Source: SZAS-103 sp036496805
Lineage (GTDB): Bacteria > Pseudomonadota > Gammaproteobacteria > Xanthomonadales > Xanthomonadaceae
DNA: 64,000 nucleotides
Direction: 5' to 3'
Assembly: GCA_036496805.1 (NCBI GenBank)
Contig: DASXKN010000034.1
Span: 1-64,000, forward strand
Below the pieces are notes generated by a model. It saw only the letters and a list, made by a program, of their open reading frames with translations, ran no database searches and was not told the origin of the DNA. The position numbers and the translations under genes were made by a program. This document shows, in pieces, positions 32,627 through 43,119 of the stretch. Every line of letters begins with the position of its first letter. Position 1 is the stretch's first letter.

Positions 32627-33721
32627 ATGAAAGCCGACGCGCCCATGCCGTTCGGTCCGCCGGTGCTCGGCGCTCGCATCCGCAGCGTGCCCGAGGACTT
32701 CTTCGTCGAGGAACTGCCGGCGTTCGAGGCCAGCGGATCGGGCGAGCACCTGCTGCTGACGATCGAGAAGCGCGGCATGAATACCGCCTATGCGGCCAAG
32801 CGCATCGCGCAGTGGGCCGGCGTCTCCGAGATGGCGGTGAGTCATGCCGGCATGAAGGACCGCCACGCCGTGACGCGGCAACGGTTTTCGGTGCAACTGC
32901 CGGGGCGCGATGCGCCCGACGTGGCCTTGCTCGAATCGGACGAACTTCGCGTGCTCGACGCGACCCGCCATGCGCGCAAGCTCCAGCGCGGCGCGCTGCG
33001 CGGCAACCGTTTCGTGATCGTGCTGCGTGCAGTCGTTGGCCAGCACGAAGCGATCGAGCAACGGCTGCACGCGATCCGCGACCGCGGATTTCCCAACTCC
33101 TTCGGCGAGCAACGCTTCGGCCGCGAGGGCGGCAACCTCGATGCCGCGCGGGCGATGTTCGCCGGCCGCAGGATGCGCCGCGACCAGCGCTCGATCCTGC
33201 TTTCCGCCGCGCGCTCGGAATTGTTCAACCGCGTCCTCGCGGCGCGCGTGGCCGACGGTAGCTGGAACACCGGTCTGCCCGGCGAGGTATGGATGCTCGA
33301 TGGCAGCCACAGCGTATTCGGCCCGGAACCCGATCCGGCTGCTCTCGCCGAACGCAGCCACAGCCAGGACATCCATCCGACCGGTCCGATGTGGGGCCGT
33401 GGCGTTCTGCGCACGGCAGACGCTTGCCGCTCGCTCGAGGAAATGGTTCTCAGGGACTCAGCCGATCTGCGGGCCGGTCTCGAACAGGCTGGCCTGGACC
33501 AGGAACGCCGCGCGCTGCGGGTCTCCGTGCCGACGCTGGCCTGGCGCTGGCCGGACGAGGGATCGCTCGAGCTGGGCTTCGAGCTGCCGCCGGGAAGCTA
33601 TGCGACCAGCCTGCTGGCCTGCGTTGGAATCACCGAGGACGCGGCGGGCACGGCAGGCTCGAAGTCCCCGACTGCAGGTACTTCCGGTATCTTGCCTGCG
33701 GATGCGGACGGCGTAGATTGA
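32627..33721 (+). CDS. truD: tRNA pseudouridine(13) synthase TruD
   Basis: Isomerises U13 of tRNA Glu and other tRNAs. The 364-residue enzyme contains FFVEELPAFEASGSGEHLLL, TAYAAKRIA and HAGMKDRHAVTRQ, in which D78 is the nucleophile, then NRFVIVLRAV and PNSFGEQRFGR. The last 20 residues are an extra low-complexity Ser/Thr/Gly tail. It is cotranscribed with ispF. In most relatives surE follows, but here a small lipoprotein gene and smr intervene. Confidence 0.95.
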   Translation: MKADAPMPFGPPVLGARIRSVPEDFFVEELPAFEASGSGEHLLLTIEKRGMNTAYAAKRIAQWAGVSEMAVSHAGMKDRHAVTRQRFSVQLPGRDAPDVALLESDELRVLDATRHARKLQRGALRGNRFVIVLRAVVGQHEAIEQRLHAIRDRGFPNSFGEQRFGREGGNLDAARAMFAGRRMRRDQRSILLSAARSELFNRVLAARVADGSWNTGLPGEVWMLDGSHSVFGPEPDPAALAERSHSQDIHPTGPMWGRGVLRTADACRSLEEMVLRDSADLRAGLEQAGLDQERRALRVSVPTLAWRWPDEGSLELGFELPPGSYATSLLACVGITEDAAGTAGSKSPTAGTSGILPADADGVD

Positions 33722-33778
33722 ATGAATCCTGGGTCCGTGCCGTGGCGGCTTGGACGCGAATCGAAATGGGAGGCGGTG

Positions 33779-34009
33779 ATGAACGTCAAGACGGTTGGGG
33801 CAGTGGTCCTCGTTTGCGGTGCGACGATGCTGGGTGGCTGCGCGCGCATGCACAGCAAGGGCGATCCCAGTGCGATGGCGCCGGGAACGGAAAACCCTGG
33901 CAAGACCACCATGGGCGCGGTCTACGTGGCGAAGGTGGATCGCCGGGCCAGTGATCGGGGCGTGCAGGTGGCGGGTGTCAATCCCCCCGACAAGGCGCGT
34001 CACAACTGA
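33779..34009 (+). CDS. Small lipoprotein, unknown function
   Basis: A 76-residue protein with a lipoprotein signal ending in LGGC (Cys at residue 21), followed by a polar secreted part with no hydrophobic segment. ATG at 33779 has gggaggcgg upstream. Starting at 33722 would put the lipobox 40 residues in, which is unlikely. It ends 38 bp before the stop of the convergent smr gene. No family recognised. Confidence 0.65.
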   Translation: MNVKTVGAVVLVCGATMLGGCARMHSKGDPSAMAPGTENPGKTTMGAVYVAKVDRRASDRGVQVAGVNPPDKARHN

Positions 34010-34046
34010 TTCGTCCTGCCCCGGCTTCGCAGGTCCGGCCGATCCT

Positions 34047-34601
34047 TCATGTCCGCTGGCGCCTGGTCCTGGCCAGCAGCGCCAGCATGGCTCCGGTGCC
34101 GCCCTGCGCGGGTGGCGCAGAAGCGTAGGCCAGCACATCCGCGCGTTGGCCCAGCATCCGTTCGACCAGGCCCTTCAGCACCGGCCCCTGCGGCGAATGC
34201 AGGCCCTTGCCGTGGACGATGCGCACGCAGTGGCGTCCGGCTTCGCGCGCCTGGGCGATGAAGCGACGCAGCAGCTCCTCGGCGGCGCGTTCGTCCAGGC
34301 CGTGCAGGTCGATCTCGTCCTCGACCGCATAACGTGCCTGCTTCAGCCGGCGCAGGACGTCGGGCGGCACTTCGTCGCGGCGGTACGCCACGGCGTCGCC
34401 GAGGGCTTCGGAGAGCGCGACCGGGTCGATCCGGTGCGATTCGGCCAGCGCCGCCGTCTCGTCCGCGGTCCGCATCGCCGCCGTCGCGCGGCGGCGCGGC
34501 GCGCGAGGCGGTTCGACCGCTTCCGGCAGCCGTCGCACCGGACCGATCGCGGCCCGGAATTCGGCCGCATCGGCGTCGCCTGGTTTCTCGTCGTCGTGCA
34601 T
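34047..34601 (-). CDS. Smr domain protein
   Basis: A 184-residue protein with a poorly conserved charged N-terminal half and a C-terminal Smr domain. DEIDLHGLDERAAEELLRRF (94-113) contains the LDxHG-like signature, and CVRIVHGKGLHSP follows with the HGxG motif. SmrA/SmrB-type proteins are nucleases, some acting on mRNA at collided ribosomes. Which of these functions applies cannot be told. It is divergent from surE, 156 bp away. Confidence 0.9.
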   Translation of the reverse strand: MHDDEKPGDADAAEFRAAIGPVRRLPEAVEPPRAPRRRATAAMRTADETAALAESHRIDPVALSEALGDAVAYRRDEVPPDVLRRLKQARYAVEDEIDLHGLDERAAEELLRRFIAQAREAGRHCVRIVHGKGLHSPQGPVLKGLVERMLGQRADVLAYASAPPAQGGTGAMLALLARTRRQRT

Positions 34602-34757
34602 GCGGCGAGGCTAGCGGCTCCTTCGCGCCGGGTCGAGTGACGGCCCGTGCGCGAGGGGCTGAACCGGCGCGGTGTCATGGCACAATGACGGCCGCCGGAA
34701 CCGCAGGCGTCCGGCACGATCATTGACCCGCTGTCGAGAAGTGCTTCAAGGGGCTGC

Positions 34758-35537
34758 ATGCGCGTACTGGTGAGCAACGACGATGGCGTGGATGCGCCCG
34801 GCATCCGCATCCTTGCCGAAAAACTGCGCGCGGCAGGCCACGAAGTCTGGGTGGTCGCGCCCGACCGCGACCGTTCCGGCGCGAGCAACTCGCTCACCCT
34901 CGACCAGCCGATCCGCGTCTCGCGCGTCGACCCGACGACCTGGTGCGTGTACGGCACGCCCACCGATTGCGTCCACGTCGCGCTCGCCGGACTGCTCGAC
35001 CGCGAGCCGGACATCGTCGTTTCCGGCATCAACAGCTCGGCCAACCTCGGCGACGACGTGATCTATTCGGGCACGGTCGCCGCGGCGATGGAAGGGCGCT
35101 TCCTCGGCCTGCCGGCGATCGCGGTGTCGTGCGTCAGCCGCGACCACCAGGCCCGGCACTACGAGACCGCCGCGCGCGCCGCGGTGGAGATCGTCGCGAG
35201 GCTGCTGGTCGATCCGCTGCCGAGCGACACCATCCTCAACGTCAACGTGCCCGATCTTCCCTGGGACGAGCTGGCCGGTTTCGAGGTCGCGCGCCTCGGC
35301 CAGCGCCATCGCGCCGAGCCCTGCATCCGCCAGACCGATCCGCGCGGGCGCCCGATCTGGTGGATCGGTCCTCCCGGCGCCGAGCAGGACGCCGGTCCCG
35401 GCACCGACTTCCACGCGATCCGCAACGGCCACGTCGCGATCTCGCCGATCCAGGTCGACCTGACGCGCTACAAGGCGCTGGAAAAAGTCGCCAGCTGGGT
35501 CGGCGCGCTCGGCGAATCGCTGAGGCTGCGCGCATGA
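34758..35537 (+). CDS. surE: 5'/3'-nucleotidase SurE
   Basis: A stationary-phase phosphatase acting on nucleoside monophosphates. The 259-residue protein begins MRVLVSNDDGVDAPGI, with the acidic pair D8-D9 that binds metal. VVAPDRDRSGASNSLTL (32-48) and VSGINSSANLGDDVIYSGTV (about 88-107) complete the site. It overlaps pcm by ATGA, and together they form the classical surE-pcm-nlpD survival operon. Confidence 0.97.
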   Translation: MRVLVSNDDGVDAPGIRILAEKLRAAGHEVWVVAPDRDRSGASNSLTLDQPIRVSRVDPTTWCVYGTPTDCVHVALAGLLDREPDIVVSGINSSANLGDDVIYSGTVAAAMEGRFLGLPAIAVSCVSRDHQARHYETAARAAVEIVARLLVDPLPSDTILNVNVPDLPWDELAGFEVARLGQRHRAEPCIRQTDPRGRPIWWIGPPGAEQDAGPGTDFHAIRNGHVAISPIQVDLTRYKALEKVASWVGALGESLRLRA

Positions 35538-36226
35538 CGCCATTGTTCAACCAGCGCCCGGGCGCGCAGGGCGCCGGCATGACCGGCCAGCGCGCGCGCG
35601 ATCGCCTGATCGAGCGCCTGCGCGCCGACGGCATCCGCGACGAGCGCGTGCTGACCGCGATGCGCCAGGTGCCGCGCCACCTGTTCATCGACGAGGCGCT
35701 CGCCAGCCGCGCCTACGAGGACACCGCGCTGCCGATCGGCAAGAGCCAGACGATCTCGCAACCCTGGGTGGTCGCGCGCATGACCGAGGCACTGCTCGAA
35801 CCGGTGCATCCGAACCTGCCGCCGCCGCGGCGCGTGCTCGAGATCGGCACCGGCTCGGGTTACCAGGCCGCGGTGCTGTCCCTGCTGGTGGAAGAGGTCT
35901 ACACGGTCGAGCGCATCGATGAATTGCTGCGCGGCGCGCGCAAGCGCTTCCGCCAGCTCGGCCTGAAGAACGTCAACACCCGCCACGACGACGGCCGCGC
36001 TGGCTGGGCCGAGCATGCGCCCTACGACGCTATCATCGTCACCGCGGCCGGCGCGACGGTCGAGCTGGAGCTGCTCGCGCAACTGCATCCCGATGGCGTG
36101 CTCGTCGCGCCCGTGGGCGGCACGACCTCGCAGGCATTGCAGCGCTGGCGCAATTCCGAGGAAGGCTGGGGCCCTGAAAATCTCGGCAACGTCGTCTTCG
36201 TCCCCCTGCTGCCTGGAGTCGTTTGA
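35534..36226 (+). CDS. pcm: Protein-L-isoaspartate O-methyltransferase
   Basis: Repairs isoaspartyl damage in ageing proteins. The 230-residue enzyme shows PRHLFIDEALASRAYED, PIGKSQTISQPWVVARM and the AdoMet motif VLEIGTGSGYQAAVL. YDAIIVTAAG and the C-terminal NVVFVPLLPG follow. The N-terminal 15 residues are extra and Gly/Pro-rich; the alternative start at 35579 (MTGQRARD) is possible. It overlaps surE. Confidence 0.96.
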   Translation: MTPLFNQRPGAQGAGMTGQRARDRLIERLRADGIRDERVLTAMRQVPRHLFIDEALASRAYEDTALPIGKSQTISQPWVVARMTEALLEPVHPNLPPPRRVLEIGTGSGYQAAVLSLLVEEVYTVERIDELLRGARKRFRQLGLKNVNTRHDDGRAGWAEHAPYDAIIVTAAGATVELELLAQLHPDGVLVAPVGGTTSQALQRWRNSEEGWGPENLGNVVFVPLLPGVV

Positions 36227-36263
36227 TGATGCGCGACCGCATGCGTGGAAAATCGGCCGCGCC

Positions 36264-36878
36264 ATGAAAATCTTCAAGCCCCTGTACGAACGAGCTCTGG
36301 TCTGGGCCGCCTCGCCGCGCGCGCCGGCGATCCTGTTCGCGCTCAGCGTTGTCGAGGCGATCTTCTTCCCGGTTCCGCCGGAAACCATGCTCGCGCCGAT
36401 GTCCCTGGCACGGCCGCACCGCGCCTTCCGCTACGCGTCGATCAGCCTGCTCGGATCGCTGCTCGGAGCCATCGCCGGCTATGCCCTCGGGCATTTTGCC
36501 TACGAGCTGATCAAGCCGTTGTTGACCGAGGGCATGCGGCAGTCCATCGACCTCTGGGTCGGCAACCTGCGCAACGACATGCACGAGCACTGGCTGCAGA
36601 TGCTCGGCACGCTGACCGTAGCAGCCCTGCAACCGGTGATCCCGATGAAGTTCGTCACCTGGGCGGCCGGCATCGTTGGTGTCCCGATGCTGCCTTTCCT
36701 CGCCTGTATCACCATCGGCCGCGGCAAGCGCGTTTATCTGCTGGCGTTGGCGATCCGGATCGGGGGCGAACGCGCCGAGGCCGCGCTGCACCGATGGATC
36801 GAGCCGGTCGGCTGGATTAGCTTGGTGCTCCTGGCGGTGCTTGGAGGTTGGCTGGCATGGAGAGGCATGCACGGATGA
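36264..36878 (+). CDS. YqaA-type membrane protein (VTT/DedA-like)
   Basis: A 204-residue membrane protein of the SNARE-associated/VTT family. The loop FPVPPETMLAPMSLARP after the first helix and the C-terminal helices, including the basic GRGKRVYLLAL, fit YqaA. Members handle undecaprenyl or phospholipid flipping in other bacteria, which is inference here. It lies between pcm and nlpD, as in other Lysobacterales, and its stop overlaps the nlpD start. Confidence 0.88.
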   Translation: MKIFKPLYERALVWAASPRAPAILFALSVVEAIFFPVPPETMLAPMSLARPHRAFRYASISLLGSLLGAIAGYALGHFAYELIKPLLTEGMRQSIDLWVGNLRNDMHEHWLQMLGTLTVAALQPVIPMKFVTWAAGIVGVPMLPFLACITIGRGKRVYLLALAIRIGGERAEAALHRWIEPVGWISLVLLAVLGGWLAWRGMHG

Positions 36879-38029
36879 GTTTCGCGCCGCAATCGCCTGC
36901 GCATCGTTCGCGATGGCCGGGGTTGCTCGCGCTCGTGCTGGTGCTGGGCGCCTGTGGCGAGGCGCATGTGGTGAGCCGGCCGCTGGAGCAGGAACCTCCC
37001 GTTCGCATCGCGCCCGCATCTTCGCCGGCACCACGCCATGCCGGCAGCGGCGAAGTGGAGGTCGCGCGCGGCGACACGCTCTACGGCGTCGCCTTCCGCA
37101 ATGGCATGGACTTCCGCGATCTGGCCGCGATCAACGGCATCGAACCGCCGTACACGATCTACGTCGGGCAGGTCCTCAAGCTGCGTGGTGAACACGCCCA
37201 TTCTCCCGCGCCGCCGCGCCCGGTCGTGCAGGCGTCGTCGCATCCGCAACATGCGCCGGTTCCGGTCACCCCCGCGCCGCCGCATGGCATTTCGCCATCG
37301 CCGCCATCGACAGCGACCACGCGGGCAGTCGCGAGCACGCCGTCACAGCCGATGCCGACGCCCTTCGAGACCGTGCCTTCTGCCGCTTCGACCCCGGAAA
37401 CGACAGCGCCACCGACGGTTGCTTCCGCGCCGACGGCGCATCCGCCGCCGACCGATGTCGTGGTACCCGCGCAGGCATCGCATCCGCCGCCAGCGGTAGC
37501 CGCCGTGCCTACCTCGGCGCCGCATCCACCACCGCTGGCGACCGTTCCGCAACCGCCTCCGGTAGTGCATGCCGCGCCGCCGCCGGAACCGCACGGCGGG
37601 GACGTCGCACGCACGCCTTCGGCCGCGATCCTGCCAGCCGACGTTGCGACCGTCGGTGGCGTCCACTGGCGCTGGCCCGCGAAAGGCTCGTTGCTCGGTC
37701 GCTTCATGGCCGGCGACGCGACGAAGCAGGGCATCGACATCGCCGGCAATCCCGGCGATCCCGTGCTGGCCGCGAGCGACGGCGTGGTCGTGTATTCGGG
37801 TTCGGGACTGGTTGGCTACGGCGAACTGGTCATCATCAAGCACTCCGACGAATGGCTTTCGGCCTACGGCCACAACCGCAAGCGCCTGGTCGCCGAAGGC
37901 CAGCGCGTGAAAGCCGGCCAGGCGATCGCCGAGATGGGCAACAGCGGCGCGCCACGCGACGAATTGCACTTCGAGATCCGCCGCAACGGCCGGCCGGTGG
38001 ATCCGCTGCAGTACCTGCCGGCGCGCTGA
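36875..38029 (+). CDS. nlpD: LysM/M23 lipoprotein, NlpD-like amidase activator
   Basis: A 384-residue lipoprotein (lipobox LGAC, Cys near 27). A LysM domain (about 60-108) is followed by a proline/alanine-rich linker of some 150 residues and a C-terminal LytM domain (about 275-383). The LytM site is degenerate: KQGIDIAG has no metal-binding histidine and only LHFEIR remains of the HxH pair. That is the state of E. coli NlpD, which activates amidases instead of cutting peptidoglycan. Start at 36875 overlaps the YqaA stop; 36857 also has a good ribosome binding site. Confidence 0.9.
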   Translation: MSFAPQSPAHRSRWPGLLALVLVLGACGEAHVVSRPLEQEPPVRIAPASSPAPRHAGSGEVEVARGDTLYGVAFRNGMDFRDLAAINGIEPPYTIYVGQVLKLRGEHAHSPAPPRPVVQASSHPQHAPVPVTPAPPHGISPSPPSTATTRAVASTPSQPMPTPFETVPSAASTPETTAPPTVASAPTAHPPPTDVVVPAQASHPPPAVAAVPTSAPHPPPLATVPQPPPVVHAAPPPEPHGGDVARTPSAAILPADVATVGGVHWRWPAKGSLLGRFMAGDATKQGIDIAGNPGDPVLAASDGVVVYSGSGLVGYGELVIIKHSDEWLSAYGHNRKRLVAEGQRVKAGQAIAEMGNSGAPRDELHFEIRRNGRPVDPLQYLPAR

Positions 38030-38063
38030 TCCGCTCCGATATCGAGCTAGCGAGGAACACGCC

Positions 38064-38468
38064 ATGGCCAAGCCGAACAAGACCCAGCAGACCGTGTCCG
38101 GACCTGAAGCCTACTTCGCCGCAATCATCGATCCTGACCGCCGCGCCGACTGCGAGGCGCTCGCCGCGATGATGGCCAAGGCCACCGGTGAGCCGGCGAA
38201 GATGTGGGGCGCGGGCATCGTCGGCTTCGGCAGCTACCACTACAAATACGATAGCGGTCGCGAAGGCGACATGTGCAAGCTCGGCTTCTCCTCGCGCAAG
38301 GACGCGATGGCGCTGTACGGCCTGGGCATCGAGGACAACGCCGCGCTCGTGGCCAGGCTCGGCAAGGTCAAGACAGGCAAGGGCTGCCTGTACATCCGCA
38401 AGCTCGCCGATGTCGATGCGAAGGTGCTGGCGCAGTTGCTGAAGGCCGGCGCCGGCCGGCACGGCTGA
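38064..38468 (+). CDS. DUF1801 domain protein
   Basis: A 134-residue cytosolic protein. The visible family segments are AALAAMMAKATGEPAKMWG-like, then GIVGFGSYHYKYDSGREGD and a C-terminal KGCLYIRKLADVD, which match the DUF1801/YdhG group. No function is known. It lies 34 bp after nlpD with no terminator between, but it is not a usual member of that operon. Confidence 0.85.
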   Translation: MAKPNKTQQTVSGPEAYFAAIIDPDRRADCEALAAMMAKATGEPAKMWGAGIVGFGSYHYKYDSGREGDMCKLGFSSRKDAMALYGLGIEDNAALVARLGKVKTGKGCLYIRKLADVDAKVLAQLLKAGAGRHG

Positions 38469-38501
38469 CATCGTCGTGGTGACGACGGCGTGGCCGATCG
38501 G

Positions 38502-38882
38502 TCAGGCGGCCGCGTCGAACAGGAAAGCGGCGACCACGCGGCGTCCCTCGCTGGCGAGCACGCTGAAGGTGCGGGCCGCAGCGGCGTTCGTCATCACCTC
38601 GATGCCCACGCCGCGCGTCAGGCAGGCAGCAAGCACGGCGGCCGGGGGGAATCGCTGCTGCGTGCCGGTGCCGAGCAGGACGACCTCGGGATCCAGAGCC
38701 AGCACGGTGGCGAGGTCGGAGGGTGTCAAGTCCGACGCGTTGCGCGGTGGCCAGTCCGCGTGCAGTTCTTCGGGCGAGAGGTAGAAGCTGGCCGCCAGGG
38801 TCCGCTCGTTGACGACGATCGCATCGTCGCGCACGGAGCGGATCGCATAGGCGTGATCGGGCTGGTTGAGGATGAAAGCCAT
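38502..38882 (-). CDS. Mth938-like (DUF498) domain protein
   Basis: A 126-residue protein of the Mth938/NDUFAF3 fold. Typical segments are VVNERTLAASFYLSPEEL, VLLGTGTQQRFPP and VGIEVMTNAAAARTFSVLASEGR, split as VGIEVMTNAAAARTF and SVLASEGR. The eukaryotic relative assists complex I assembly; the bacterial role is unknown. It starts 13 bp after the yhbY stop on the minus strand and probably shares its transcript. Confidence 0.88.
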   Translation of the reverse strand: MAFILNQPDHAYAIRSVRDDAIVVNERTLAASFYLSPEELHADWPPRNASDLTPSDLATVLALDPEVVLLGTGTQQRFPPAAVLAACLTRGVGIEVMTNAAAARTFSVLASEGRRVVAAFLFDAAA

Positions 38883-38895
38883 GGAACCGCCGGGT

Positions 38896-39198
38896 TCAGC
38901 GCGGCAGGACGATGCCCGGATCCTTCCTGCGGGCGCGGAACAGGGTCGCGATGTTGCCGACGCGCTGCACCAGCGCCGCTCCGGATGCCTCGACGATCTC
39001 CCCGACCCAGGCGTCGCGTTCGTCGCGATCGGCCGCGGCGACCTTCACCTTGATCAACTCGTGGTGCTCCAGCGCCGATTCCAGCTCGCCCAGCAGCGCC
39101 GGGCTCACGCCCTTGCCACCGACCAGGATGACCGGCTTGAGCGTGTGCGCGAGCGAGCGCAGGTAACGATTCTGGGAAGCGGCAAGAACGGTCGGCAT
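38896..39198 (-). CDS. yhbY: CRS1/YhbY RNA-binding protein
   Basis: A 100-residue ribosome-assembly factor that binds pre-50S particles. The CRM-domain landmarks are LKPVILVGGKGVSPALL (20-36, with the GxxG loop), ELIKVKVA (47-54) and GNIATLFRARR (81-91). It is divergent from rlmE, a 23S rRNA methyltransferase. This is the same arrangement as in many proteobacteria. Confidence 0.95.
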   Translation of the reverse strand: MPTVLAASQNRYLRSLAHTLKPVILVGGKGVSPALLGELESALEHHELIKVKVAAADRDERDAWVGEIVEASGAALVQRVGNIATLFRARRKDPGIVLPR

Positions 39199-39318
39199 GT
39201 CGGTCGGGGCGGTCGAACAGCCCGAAAGGGTATCATGCGCGCGCCGGCGCTCACTGCGCGGCCCTGCGGCCGCCTCGATCGCCGCTCCGACCCGACCCTC
39301 GCACCTCGTCCCTCGACC

Positions 39319-39939
39319 ATGGCCCGCAGCAAGAGCAGCTCCGCCTGGCTTCGCGAGCATTTCGCCGACCCCTTCGTGAAGAAGGCCCAGGCCGAAGGCA
39401 TGCGTTCGCGCGCGGCCTACAAGCTGGAGGAGTTGCTGGCGCGCGACCGCCTGCTCAAGCCCGGCATGGTGGTCGTGGACCTGGGCGCGGCGCCCGGGGG
39501 CTGGTCCCAGGTCGTGCGGCGGATGCTCGGCGACAAGGGCAGCGTGGTTGCCCTGGACATCCTGCCGATGCCGCCGATCGCCGGCGTGGACTTCATCCAC
39601 GGCGACTTCCGCGAGGACGAACCGCTGGCGCAGCTCGAAGCGGTGCTGGCCGGGCGGCGGGTGGACCTTGTGCTTTCCGACATGGCCCCCAACATGAGCG
39701 GAATGGACACCGTGGACCAGCCTCGGGCGATGCACCTGGCCGAACTGGCCCGGGATTTCGCCGATGCCCACCTCAAGCCCGAGGGCGCGTTCCTGACCAA
39801 GCTGTTCATGGGCGAGGATTTCGATGCCTACGTGCGCGACCTGAAACAACGCTATCTGCGGGTCGTGATGCGCAAGCCCGAAGCCTCGCGCAAGCGCTCC
39901 ACCGAGGTCTACGCGCTGGCGGTCGGAAAGCGGGCGTAG
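39319..39939 (+). CDS. rlmE: 23S rRNA (uridine2552-2'-O)-methyltransferase
   Basis: RlmE (FtsJ) methylates U2552 in the A loop late in 50S assembly and is heat-shock induced in E. coli. The 206-residue protein shows FVKKAQAEGMRSRAAYKL (19-36), the AdoMet site VDLGAAPGGWSQVV (53-66), SDMAPNMSG with the catalytic aspartate (120-128) and KLFMGEDF. It precedes ftsH by 191 bp, the classical rlmE-ftsH order. Confidence 0.96.
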   Translation: MARSKSSSAWLREHFADPFVKKAQAEGMRSRAAYKLEELLARDRLLKPGMVVVDLGAAPGGWSQVVRRMLGDKGSVVALDILPMPPIAGVDFIHGDFREDEPLAQLEAVLAGRRVDLVLSDMAPNMSGMDTVDQPRAMHLAELARDFADAHLKPEGAFLTKLFMGEDFDAYVRDLKQRYLRVVMRKPEASRKRSTEVYALAVGKRA

Positions 39940-40029
39940 AATGCAAAAGCAGTGCTAACGGTCAGAAGCTGAACGCCCGTCCGAATGCCGTTTTTCTGGA
40001 CATCCGGTACAAGGCTCTTCTTTGAATCC

Positions 40030-40047
40030 CCGTACATGGATGTACGG
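40030..40047 (+). promoter_or_regulatory. Palindrome upstream of ftsH
   Basis: ccgtacat-gg-atgtacgg, a perfect 8-bp inverted repeat in the 191-bp rlmE-ftsH gap, about 85 bp before the ftsH ATG. It could be an operator or an RNA hairpin. The gap also holds a TTTGAA word at 40021, but no complete heat-shock promoter was found. Confidence 0.4.
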
Positions 40048-40130
40048 TAATGACGTAAGACATCTTGATCGCGTGACACCTCGCAAGGACGTGCGGTTCT
40101 CAATGCGCACGATGCGCATAGGAAGCTTCG

Positions 40131-42053
<1,923 letters not shown>

Positions 42054-42084
42054 TCATCGCGCGTCGCTTGTCATCATCAACACG

Positions 42085-42117
42085 AAAGGCCAGAGTCCGC
42101 TCTGGCCTTTTTGTTTG
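42085..42117 (+). terminator. Rho-independent terminator after ftsH
   Basis: aaaggccagag-tccg-ctctggccttt (42085-42110), a perfect 11-bp stem with a four-base loop, followed by ttgttt. It closes the rlmE-ftsH unit before folP. Confidence 0.9.
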
Positions 42118-42182
42118 ACCAGCCGCCGCGGCCTGCGTCGCATGCGCAGATCCGGCCTGCCGAATCGATCAGGGTGACGCCG

Positions 42183-43079
42183 ATGTTCGACACCATCCCG
42201 CAACTCGACTGCGCCGGCCGCGTGCTGCGTTTCGATCGGCCGCTGGTGATGGGCATCGTCAATGTGACCCCCGACTCGTTCTCCGGCGACGGCCTGGCGG
42301 CATCGACCGAAGCGGCGATCGCCCATGGCCTGAAACTGGCGGAGGAGGGCGCCGACGCGCTCGACGTCGGCGGCGAGTCCACGCGTCCGGGCGCGGACGA
42401 AGTCGCGGTCGAGGAAGAACTGCGGCGGGTGATCCCGGTGATCGAGGCGCTGGCGAAACGCACGGCGCTTCCGGTCGGCGTGGACACCTCGAAGCCGGAA
42501 GTCATGCGCGCCGCCGTCGCCGCAGGCGCGGGCCTGATCAACGATATCCATGCGCTGCGCCGCGATGGCGCGATGGATGCGGCGGCATCGCTCAAGGTGC
42601 CGGTCTGCCTGATGCACATGCAGGGCGAGCCGCGCACGATGCAGGACGCGCCGCACTACGAGGATGTGGTCGCCGAGGTGCACCGCTTCCTCGCCGAGCG
42701 CATCTTCGCCTGCGAGATGAGCGGCATCCCCAAAAAGAAACTCGTCATCGATCCGGGCTTCGGTTTCGGCAAGAACCTCGATCACAACCTCGCCCTGCTG
42801 CGCCAGTTGTCGCGCTTCACCGACCTCGGCGTGCCGCTGCTCGCGGGCCTGTCGCGCAAGGGCCTGATCGGCGCGCTCACCGGGCGCGAGCAGGGCCAGC
42901 GCATGCACGGTTCCGTCGCCGCCGCCCTGATCGCCGCGCAGAACGGCGCGAAGCTGCTGCGCGTGCACGACGTAGCCGCGACGGTGGATGCGCTGAAGGT
43001 GTGGAACGCGGTCGCCGCGCAGGCCGTGCCGAAAGCCAAGTCGGCACCGACGATGCCGAAGTGGGGCGACGAGGACTGA
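42183..43079 (+). CDS. folP: Dihydropteroate synthase
   Basis: Joins p-aminobenzoate to dihydropterin pyrophosphate in folate synthesis; target of sulfonamides. The 298-residue protein shows MGIVNVTPDSFSGDG (23-37), DVGGESTRPGA (61-71), DINDI-type INDIHALR and the C-terminal RVHDV. Length is slightly above the usual 280 because of a Lys/Pro tail. ATG at 42183 is preceded by no strong ribosome binding site. glmM, often next, is absent and miaA follows. Confidence 0.96.
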   Translation: MFDTIPQLDCAGRVLRFDRPLVMGIVNVTPDSFSGDGLAASTEAAIAHGLKLAEEGADALDVGGESTRPGADEVAVEEELRRVIPVIEALAKRTALPVGVDTSKPEVMRAAVAAGAGLINDIHALRRDGAMDAAASLKVPVCLMHMQGEPRTMQDAPHYEDVVAEVHRFLAERIFACEMSGIPKKKLVIDPGFGFGKNLDHNLALLRQLSRFTDLGVPLLAGLSRKGLIGALTGREQGQRMHGSVAAALIAAQNGAKLLRVHDVAATVDALKVWNAVAAQAVPKAKSAPTMPKWGDED

Positions 43080-43119
43080 TTCCCCACGGCTACCGGGCGA
43101 TGAAGGACAATGCCGGCCC

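Noticed and set aside
36857..36874. Alternative nlpD start at 36857
   Set aside because: It has a good ribosome binding site but lengthens the signal peptide n-region; the overlap start at 36875 was preferred, not proven.
40021..40060. Heat-shock (sigma-32) promoter of ftsH
   Set aside because: A TTTGAA word is present, but no CCCCAT-type -10 at proper spacing.
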